Of a stretch of DNA of 5,170 bases, positions 1-4,695 are shown piece by piece. This DNA is from an uncultured Acetobacteraceae bacterium (GTDB lineage: Bacteria; Pseudomonadota; Alphaproteobacteria; Acetobacterales; Acetobacteraceae). Location: contig CAIMEK010000421.1 in assembly GCA_903839965.1 (NCBI GenBank), positions 1-5,170 of the forward strand, written 5' to 3'. The notes under the pieces were generated by a model. The model did not search any database, was not told the origin of the DNA, and saw nothing but the letters and a program-made list of their open reading frames with translations. The first letter of the stretch is position 1. Each line of letters starts with the position of its first letter. The translations under genes and the position numbers were made by a program.

Positions 1-305
1 ATGCGCTTCGCCGCATCGATTGCCTTCTCCACACTGTCGCCGGCGTCGAGTACGACGAGCTCCATCTTGGCGCCGCCCAAGGCCTTGATGCCGCCGGCAT
101 TGTTGATGTCCGCGACCGCCATCTGGACGCCATTCACCTCCATTTGGCCCCCGCGTGCCCAGGGGCCTGTCAACGGCTCCAGTGCCGCAATCTTCACCGT
201 CTTGGGCGTCTGTGCCCGCGCCCCACCGCTGGCCAGGGTTGCGGCACCGGTCGCAAGACCGAGCTTGAGTGCCGTCCGACGCGGGATTTCATTTATGATG
301 GTCAT
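1..305 (-). CDS. ABC transporter substrate-binding protein, LivK-like (N-terminal part, runs off left edge)
   Basis: The first 101 codons are visible; the gene continues past the left edge. The ATG at 305-303 is preceded by AAGGA (317-313) with a 7-nt gap, which fixes the start. Residues 8-16 (PRRTALKLG) are a twin-arginine motif followed by a short Ala/Gly/Leu-rich core and an ARA-Q cleavage site near residue 31, so export by the Tat route is likely. After cleavage comes VKIAALEPLTGPWARGG (37-53), then GVQMAVADINNAGGI (59-73) and a strand ending LVVLDAGD (83-90). This is the characteristic opening of type 1 periplasmic binding proteins for branched-chain amino acids, amides or aromatic acids. 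In that family the protein captures its ligand in the periplasm and delivers it to an inner-membrane permease and ATPase pair. Those partners, if present, lie outside the window to the left, and the ligand cannot be read from this fragment. Confidence 0.93.
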   Translation of the reverse strand, partial: MTIINEIPRRTALKLGLATGAATLASGGARAQTPKTVKIAALEPLTGPWARGGQMEVNGVQMAVADINNAGGIKALGGAKMELVVLDAGDSVEKAIDAAKR

Positions 306-389
306 TTGCGTTTCCTTGCTCGTCGTTGCGAAGCCAGCAGACCTGTGTCGATCATCGCCGCGTGGCCTTCCTCGTGTTGCTTAATCTCT

Positions 390-403
390 CAGCCTCCAGG
401 CTG
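390..403. promoter_or_regulatory. Possible operator palindrome upstream of the substrate-binding protein gene
   Basis: A perfect CAGCCT / AGGCTG dyad with a 2-nt centre lies about 85 bases upstream of the transporter start codon. Position and symmetry would suit a repressor or activator site in the promoter or leader. A 6-bp half-site can arise by chance in GC-rich DNA and no regulator is identified. Confidence 0.2.
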
Positions 404-451
404 GCCGGATCGTTAGCGATGATAGTATGCCCTTGCTAGCGAGGGTAGGGG

Positions 452-469
452 GCAGTGCTTTTGCACTGC
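452..469. repeat. Perfect 7-bp hairpin with TTTT loop
   Basis: GCAGTGC and GCACTGC form a perfect 7-bp stem around a TTTT loop (AAAA on the minus strand). There is no T-run after the stem in either direction, so it is not a typical intrinsic terminator. It may be a structured remnant of a mobile-element end or a binding site; the function is unknown. Confidence 0.4.
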
Positions 470-683
470 ACCATTCCAATCCCGATAATCCGAAATGAGT
501 CGAGCCGGCGGCATGCATTGTGCCGGCGGGGTGCCTCACGGCATCCTACCCTACGGCGGTTACGCTGGCTCTGTCCGCTTCCGAGAAGCCGCTCCGCTCT
601 CCGCAACGGCCGCTTCGGTGAAGGTTTTCGGACGCCGGCGATCGAAGTCCGTGGGTTAGGCACGGGGCCGGCGTACGGAAACC

Positions 684-701
684 GCCCATGCACGAACCCG
701 C
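684..701 (-). repeat. Left arm of 18-bp perfect inverted repeat
   Basis: Read on the minus strand this is GCGGGTTCGTGCATGGGC, identical to 1715-1732 on the plus strand. Its inner end overlaps a hairpin (CCCGC 697-701, GCGGG 708-712, 6-nt loop). The other arm has the same arrangement with a 3-nt loop, so the unit conserved between the arms is a GCGGG hairpin followed outward by GTTCGTGCATGGGC. The arms bracket the IS91-type remnant. Confidence 0.75.
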
Positions 702-986
702 GGGGGTGCGGGTGATGTTATGGGGATTTGAAGAGTTCGCTGTCCCCGAGGGGGCGGCGGGACGACGGCTGCGAGGAGCAGGTCGGCCGCAATGTGCCGC
801 CGGATAGCGGCGCCGGATGGACAGAACGGTGTGCGTGCGTGTCACTGCCCTGGCGTGATCGCACCCGACTGGCCGGTCTGGCGGTCATTCGCGCGGTTGA
901 GGAGCCGGTGATCGGCGCGAGCACACGGCCCCCCGGAGGCCGAAGCACGAGGGCCTGGCCGGCGGTCTGATGTTGATCGGGCCGGA

Positions 987-1126
987 TCACGACACGGGGG
1001 TCCCGGTACAGACAGGCGACGATGGCGGCGCGCGCGCCCGAGCGGCACCGCCGAAGATCTCGATGACGACCATTCGGCCACCGCAGCACGGACATGGCGG
1101 ACACGGATCCGGTGGCGACGGGGCTT
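987..1126 (-). pseudogene. C-terminal fragment of IS91-family Y2 transposase
   Basis: In one minus-strand frame the sequence reads PSPPDPCPPCPCCGGRMVVI, followed by EIF, and ends at a TGA at 989-987. A cysteine cluster followed by CGGRM(V/I)xIExF is the usual C-terminal tail of IS91-family transposases, where the cysteines resemble a zinc-binding group. Only about 45 residues remain. The rest of the enzyme, including the HUH metal site and the paired tyrosines that nick DNA for rolling-circle transposition, has been deleted. The fragment has no start of its own; it is joined upstream to the recombinase fragment at about 1118-1130, in a different frame. Confidence 0.75.
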
Positions 1127-1644
1127 CCGCGTGCTGTCGATGTCGCCCATCTTGAGGGCAGCCACCTCCGACACCCGCAGCCCGGCCCATAGGCCGTGCC
1201 GAGAGCCGCCTTGTATTTCGGCCCGGGGGCCGCCTCCAGCAGCCGCCCGACCTCCTCGCCGCTGAGCACGGTCGGCAGCCTGCGGGGGTGGCGGACCAGG
1301 ACAAGCCGGCGCGACAGGTCAGGCCGGTCAAGCGTCACCGTGAAGAAAAACCGCAGCGCCGACACTGAGCAATTGATCGTCGGCGGCTGCACGCCACTCT
1401 CGGCCTGATAGACTTGGAAGCGGCGGATGTCCTCGGGTGTCGCGGTGTCCGGCGGCCGCCTGAGGAATGTCGCGAAGTTCCGGACGAACCGGATGCAGTC
1501 GCGCTGCATCGCTTCGCGCAGACCATGCATGGCCATGTCTTCGAGCATGCGTTGGCGCAGCGGGCTGATCGGCTGTGCGTCTGGCTGGTCGGTCGCTTTG
1601 TCGGCTCCTTGAGCTGAGGGGGGACCCTCCAAGCTCAAAGACAA
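1118..1644 (-). pseudogene. Truncated, frameshifted tyrosine recombinase (IS91-associated integrase)
   Basis: From a TTG at 1644-1642 the frame encodes an N-terminal SAM-like core-binding domain: SPLRQRMLEDM, RFVRNFATFLRRPPDTATPEDIRRFQ, and a segment reading TINCSVSALRFFFTVTLDRP, followed by LPTVLSGEEVGRLLEAAPGPKYKAAL. This order is typical of the recombinase that accompanies IS91-type transposases. Around 1178-1181 the expected AYGxGLRVSE is broken: ggcctgcgg has become ggctgcgg, a one-base loss that shifts the frame. SEVAALKMGDIDSTR resumes in the second frame (to about 1127). The catalytic Arg of the LRVSE motif is thus out of frame, and the C-terminal HxxR and tyrosine are absent because the sequence jumps into the Y2 transposase tail. 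The exact native start is unclear; the first ~25 residues after the TTG are not conserved in my recollection of the family. The protein cannot be active. Confidence 0.82.
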
Positions 1645-1696
1645 ACCGAAACAGTCTCAACCTCTTACTGCTGCCCTCGAACCCGCGCCCTCGCCT

Positions 1697-1747
1697 CAGG
1701 TGCCCTCCCGCAAAGCGGGTTCGTGCATGGGCCTCATGCGGCACCTG
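1697..1747 (-). terminator. Nested hairpins at the 3' end of the IS1182-type transposase remnant
   Basis: An inner perfect hairpin, CCCGC-AAA-GCGGG (1707-1719), lies just downstream of the transposase stop codon (1736-1734, minus strand). Around it sits an outer perfect 8-bp pair, CAGGTGCC (1697-1704) and GGCACCTG (1740-1747), whose right half overlaps the last codons of the transposase. Position after the gene suggests transcription termination or an element-end structure. There is no T-run, so termination is not certain. Confidence 0.4.
1715..1732 (+). repeat. Right arm of 18-bp perfect inverted repeat
   Basis: GCGGGTTCGTGCATGGGC on the plus strand, the exact inverse of 684-701. It begins in the second half of the CCCGC-AAA-GCGGG hairpin (1707-1719) and ends two bases before the stop codon of the IS1182-type transposase remnant. 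It could belong to that element's end rather than to the IS91-type remnant. Confidence 0.75.
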
Positions 1748-2816
1748 CGAAGGCGAACAGCCGCTTCACGTTGTAGGCCATGGTCACCAGGTTCCACTCG
1801 CCGCGGACGTTGTCGAAACCACGGAGCAAGAACTGGCGGAAACCGAGCACCGCTTTGATGATGCCGAACACCGGCTCGGGGGTCTGCTTGCGCAGAGCGT
1901 AGAGGTTCCGACCCTCGGGTGTTTTCAAGCGATGCGCCATCGCCTCAATCGGCGTCGGATTGCCCGGCGGCAGCGGGGCGGGTGCGAAGCGCTCGGTGAT
2001 GCGGCGGATGGTGCGGCTGGCGTCGCCTGCACCACGTTGTTGGCCACCCCCAGCAGGGAGCCCGCCGTCACCGCGGCCTGCGCGTTGTAGCATTGCTCGA
2101 AGCCGCCACCTGGCACCGGCATGATGCGGCTCTCCTCGTCGGTCAGGTTGACCTGGCCGGTCGGACCGGGCCCTTCCGCAGGCGGCTCGGGCGGTCTGCC
2201 TCTGGGCTTCTTGCCGGTTGCCGCCGCGCGGGCCGCGCGAGCTGTTATCTTCGCTTCGTATTCGGCCTGCTCGCGCGCATGCCGCTCTTTCGCCCGCGCC
2301 GCGATGATCGCGCGCGCTCGGGCGATCTCGGCCAACCGCAGCTCACGCCGCGCCAGTTCGTCCGGAATCGACATGCCGTCTGGCACATCCACCTGATCCG
2401 CCGCCTCCGCCTTGGCCATCAACTCGGCCACCTCAGCCTGCAACTGCGCCTCGATCTTGCCCGCGCATTCGTGCGACAGCGCGCTGTGGCGGCGCGCATT
2501 GGCGTGGATCTTGGTGCCGTCGAGCGCGAACGTGCCCAGCTTCAGCACCCCTCGTCTGGCCATTCCATCAGGCTACGCCTGACCGAACCTTTGGCCAGCC
2601 TCGCCCATCTCGCGCGCCAGCATCAGCACCTGCACGAACAGTGTCTCAATCTCCTTGAGGAAGCGACGCCGGAACGCGGCGATGGTGTCGTGGTCGGGGT
2701 GCTGGTTGGCAGCGACAAAGCGGGACGCCACCGAATCATAGGTCGCCCGCTCCAACTTGCGGCTGGAGAACACGCCGGTGGCGTAGCCGTAGACCAGAAT
2801 TGTCAACGCCGGAGAG
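1734..2816 (-). pseudogene. IS1182-family DDE transposase, truncated and broken in three places
   Basis: Reading on the minus strand, three pieces match successive parts of IS1182-type transposases. Piece A (about 2816-2603): ILVYGYATGVFSSRKLERAT, then HPDHDTIAAFRRRF and LAREMG. Piece B (about 2548-2024): VLKLGTFALDGTKIHANARR with the first catalytic Asp, a charged helical segment rich in Ala, Glu and Arg, then NLTDEESRIMP and GGGFEQCYNAQAAV. Piece C (about 2024-1737, another frame): PIEAMAHRLKTPEGRNLYAL, then QTPEPVFGIIK with the catalytic Glu, and NVRGEWNLVTMAYNVKRL. Family members are roughly 450-550 residues. Missing are the N-terminal ~70 residues and the block between B and C that normally holds the second catalytic Asp (ADTGYF-like). 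Between A and B lies a 54-nt insertion that keeps frame but adds a TAG stop. The gene is certainly inactive. Confidence 0.88.
2549..2602. repeat. 54-nt palindromic insertion inside the IS1182-type transposase
   Basis: In related transposases LAREMG runs directly into VLKLGT or similar. Here 54 extra bases (18 codons) separate them. Most of the insert is a hairpin (2556-2598): CTGGCCA 2556-2562 pairs with TGGCCAG 2592-2598, TTC 2563-2565 with GAA 2585-2587, and TCAGGC 2568-2573 with GCCTGA 2577-2582, around a TAC loop. The arms differ by two mismatches and a 4-nt bulge (2588-2591). The reading frame is kept, but the minus-strand loop contributes a TAG (2575-2573). It looks like a small repetitive palindromic element that landed in the gene. 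The insertion limits rest on my memory of the family alignment. Confidence 0.6.
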
Positions 2817-2822
2817 AAAATG

Positions 2823-3395
2823 CATCGGCGCGCCGCGCCGGACCTGCCGATGCGCCCGGGTGATCCCGTGCGGCGCGAGTTCGACTATGTCCGCCACGGC
2901 ACCCAGACCCTGATCGCCGCCTTCGGCCGGGTTCTCGGCGTCGTCGGCGACACCTGCACTAAACAGGACTACGCCAGCTTCCCGAAATCCCTGTTCGCAA
3001 CCGGCGCGCCGACCACGGCCTGGCATGTTGTTGCTGACAATCTCGCCACGCATGCCTCCGAGAGCGTGGTCCGCCTGGTCGCCGATCTGTGCGGGATCGA
3101 GGACGAGCTTGGCGGGAAGGGCAAATCCGCCGTGCTGGCCGCAATGGTTACGAGAGAGGCGTTCCTGCGTGATGCCGCACATCGCAGCCGCTTTCCCTTC
3201 ACCCCCAGGCACGTATCCTGGCTCAACCAGATCGAGATCTGGTTCTCGATCCTCGCCCGCAAGCTGCTGCGGCGTGCCAGCTTTACCTCCCAGCAGGACC
3301 TCAAGGCGCGGATCGAGCCGTTCATCGCCTCCTTCAACCAGACCCTGGCCAAGCCATTCAAGTGGACCAGGACAGGCAAGCCGCTCGCGGCCTGA
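2823..3395 (+). pseudogene. IS630-family transposase, 5'-truncated
   Basis: The frame reads AAPDLPMRPGDPVRREFDYV, then RHGTQTLIAAF, VLGVVGDT, ATGAPTTAWHVVADNLATH, GIEDELGGKGKS, SWLNQIEIWFSILARKLLRR and ends WTRTGKPLAA-stop (TGA 3393-3395). This is the C-terminal two-thirds of an IS630-type DDE transposase. The second catalytic Asp (VADN) and the Glu (QIEIWF) are present. The N-terminal helix-turn-helix part and the first catalytic Asp, which normally sits about 10-15 residues before the first retained residue, are missing. Family members usually read AAFDVATGRVLG where this one reads AAFGRVLG, which suggests a 12-nt in-frame loss near 2924. A local ATG exists at 2820, but nothing suggests functional expression. 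It begins exactly where the oppositely oriented IS1182-type gene breaks off. Confidence 0.87.
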
Positions 3396-3660
3396 GGTAG
3401 ACGGAAATGGGGTCGGTTCCTCCGGCGCACTGTCGTAGGCTATTGCTGGCGACGCTTACTCCCACGCCTCGCAGATTGCCCAGCGCGGGAAAATCGATAT
3501 CCACGATCACTGGTATCCTGCGTCCGTCGTTTCCGTGCCGTTGCGTCGGCCATGTCGCAACATCCCCGAATCGAGAATCTGCGCGGCTGCGGTGGTGCCT
3601 GCCCCTGTATCCCCGCGACAAAGGGGCGCATCCTGCGCCGAGAAAAGGAGCCACCCATCC
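3396..3660 (+). other. Intergenic region between the IS630 remnant and the dehydrogenase gene
   Basis: The first part should include the right end of the IS630-type element, but I could not identify its terminal repeat or TA target duplication. The rest should carry the dehydrogenase promoter. A weak pair, TTGCCC (3476-3481) and TATCCA (3498-3503) with a 16-bp spacer, is the best candidate I see and is far from consensus. An imperfect dyad, GATATCCA...TGGTATC (3496-3517), overlaps it, and a better one lies at 3540-3561. Open frames crossing this stretch show no recognisable protein content. Confidence 0.4.
3540..3561. promoter_or_regulatory. Possible operator dyad upstream of the dehydrogenase gene
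   Basis: GTTGCG and CGCAAC are perfect inverted half-sites separated by 10 bases, about 100 bases upstream of the dehydrogenase ATG. Centre-to-centre spacing is 16 bases, consistent with two major-groove contacts by a helix-turn-helix dimer. The RpiR-type regulator encoded nearby is one possible binder, but nothing in the sequence ties the two together. Confidence 0.25.
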
Positions 3661-4647
3661 ATGTACAAGCTGGTCTTCTCCCGCCCCCTGCACGCCGATG
3701 GCATGGCCTTGCTCAAGGCCCGCACCAACCTGGAGGTCGTGCTGCTCGCGCGCACCGCCACGATCCAGCAGCAACTCGCCGAACAGTTGCGCGACGCATA
3801 CGGCGTGCTGATCGGCACGGATGCCATGCCCGAGGCATTGCTGGCGGCGGCGCCGAAGCTGCGCGTGATCAGCCGGTTCGGCGTGGGCTACGACAAGGTG
3901 GACGTGGCGGCCTGCACGAAGCGCGGCGTGCTGCTCACGGTCGCCAACGGCGGCAACGATCTGTCGGTGGCCGAGCACGCCATGATGCTGATGCTGGCGG
4001 TGGCGCGGCGGACGGTGGAATACGACACCTCGGTGCGCGCCGGCACCTGGATGATCCAGACCGGACGGCGCATGCACGAACTCGCGGGCAGGAAGGTGCT
4101 GGTGATCGGCTACGGCCGCATCGGCACGCGGGTGGCGAGCCTGTGCAAGGCGTTCGGCATGACGACGATGGTCAGCGACCCCGCCTTCCCCACGCCCCGC
4201 ATCGCGGCCGACGGCCATATTCCGGTGACCAAGGACGTGTGGGCCGCCATTCCCGAGGCCGACGTGGTCACGCTGCATTGCCCGCTCGATGAGGTCACGC
4301 GCGGGATGGTCAACGAAGCGTTCCTCAAGCGCATGAAGCCGACGGCCTGGCTGATCAATTCCGCCCGCGGGCCGATCGTTAACGAGGCGGCGCTGGTGGC
4401 GGCCCTGACCGACGGCACCATCGAGGCGGCCGGCCTGGACGTGCTGGCGCACGAACCGGCGCCGGCGGGCAACCCGCTGTTCGCCCTGCCCAACGTGGTG
4501 CTGAGCCCGCATAACGCCGCCCAGCCGCTGGAATGCGTCGCCAGGGTGTCGCGCCGGGCGGTGCTGAACCTGCTCGACTTCATCGATGGGACGATCGATC
4601 CGGGGTACACGGTAAACCCGGAAGTGCTGGGGCGGAACGCGACGTAA
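3661..4647 (+). CDS. NAD-dependent D-2-hydroxyacid dehydrogenase (phosphoglycerate dehydrogenase-like)
   Basis: This complete 328-residue cytoplasmic enzyme should interconvert a 2-hydroxyacid and the 2-oxoacid using NAD(H). The substrate-binding half begins at residue 1 and includes VISRFGVGYDKVDV (69-82) and SVAEHAM (102-108). The Rossmann half has GYGRIG (150-155), with Asp173 after the second strand favouring NAD over NADP. The catalytic set is present: Arg236 in NSARGPIV, Glu265 in DVLAHEP and His284 in LSPHNAA. There is no ACT domain, and the length matches short-type members such as glyoxylate/hydroxypyruvate reductases and phosphoglycerate dehydrogenase-like enzymes. The start is chosen because AAGGAG (3645-3650) lies 10 bases before the ATG and homology begins there; the frame is open further upstream but without conserved content. 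The substrate cannot be assigned. The adjacent RpiR-type regulator suggests a catabolic sugar-acid or hydroxyacid role rather than serine biosynthesis, as an inference. Confidence 0.94.
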   Translation: MYKLVFSRPLHADGMALLKARTNLEVVLLARTATIQQQLAEQLRDAYGVLIGTDAMPEALLAAAPKLRVISRFGVGYDKVDVAACTKRGVLLTVANGGNDLSVAEHAMMLMLAVARRTVEYDTSVRAGTWMIQTGRRMHELAGRKVLVIGYGRIGTRVASLCKAFGMTTMVSDPAFPTPRIAADGHIPVTKDVWAAIPEADVVTLHCPLDEVTRGMVNEAFLKRMKPTAWLINSARGPIVNEAALVAALTDGTIEAAGLDVLAHEPAPAGNPLFALPNVVLSPHNAAQPLECVARVSRRAVLNLLDFIDGTIDPGYTVNPEVLGRNAT

Positions 4648-4659
4648 CGAAAGCCAGGC

Positions 4660-4685
4660 GCCGATCGCGCGACAATGCGATCGGC
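4660..4685. terminator. Hairpin between convergent genes, possible bidirectional terminator
   Basis: GCCGATCGC (4660-4668) and GCGATCGGC (4677-4685) form a perfect 9-bp stem with an 8-nt loop. It lies in the 48-bp gap between the dehydrogenase stop (4647) and the regulator stop (4696), where transcripts from both strands should end. No clear T-run follows on either side, so termination efficiency is uncertain. Confidence 0.6.
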
Positions 4686-4695
4686 CGGCCTCACC

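Larger units (their letters stand above)
306..683. other. Non-coding stretch upstream of the transporter gene, with small palindromes
   Basis: No open frame here has recognisable protein content. The part nearest the transporter gene (306-430) should hold its promoter, but I see no well-spaced -35/-10 pair; a TACTAT on the minus strand (427-422) lacks a good -35. Small symmetric elements are visible: CAGCCT-CC-AGGCTG at 390-403, an imperfect palindrome centred on GCTAGC at 430-445, and a TTTT-loop hairpin at 452-469. AGGGTAGG at 442-449 is repeated inverted at 545-552. An 8-bp GCCGGCGG occurs twice (504-511 and 522-529). The portion beyond about 430 may be debris from the adjacent mobile element rather than original promoter sequence. 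Confidence 0.5.
702..1714 (-). mobile_element. IS91-type insertion-sequence remnant with internal deletion
   Basis: The segment reads on the minus strand as the start of a tyrosine recombinase (from 1644), then directly the last codons of an IS91-type Y2 transposase (stop at 989-987), then about 285 bases of non-coding sequence. Many alphaproteobacterial IS91 relatives carry a tyrosine recombinase gene just upstream of the Y2 rolling-circle transposase, so gene order and strand fit one element that lost its middle. The Y2 catalytic tyrosines and HUH motif are gone. The outer limits are set here at the 18-bp inverted repeats on either side; this is an inference, because IS91 elements do not have classical terminal inverted repeats. 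The 717-986 stretch would be where the element's 3' end and replication origin lie, but I cannot identify them. Confidence 0.65.

Noticed and set aside
436..715. Short open frames on both strands in the non-coding stretch.
   Set aside because: No ribosome-binding site, no conserved motifs, and overlap with palindromes; they look like chance frames in GC-rich DNA.
1575..2090. A 171-codon plus-strand open frame spanning the IS91/IS1182 boundary.
   Set aside because: It is antisense to both remnants and crosses unrelated element sequence; no protein family is suggested.
2093..2863. A 256-codon open frame on the plus strand.
   Set aside because: It is the antisense shadow of the IS1182-type transposase remnant, with low-complexity Arg/Leu/Ala content and no recognisable domain.
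3535..3660. Upstream extension of the dehydrogenase reading frame by 42 codons.
   Set aside because: The extension has no conserved content, while the ATG at 3661 has a clear AAGGAG and starts the family homology.
3358..4512. A 384-codon open frame on the minus strand, rich in His, Arg and Gly.
   Set aside because: It lies antisense to the well-supported dehydrogenase gene, has a composition typical of GC-rich antisense frames, and shows no family motif.
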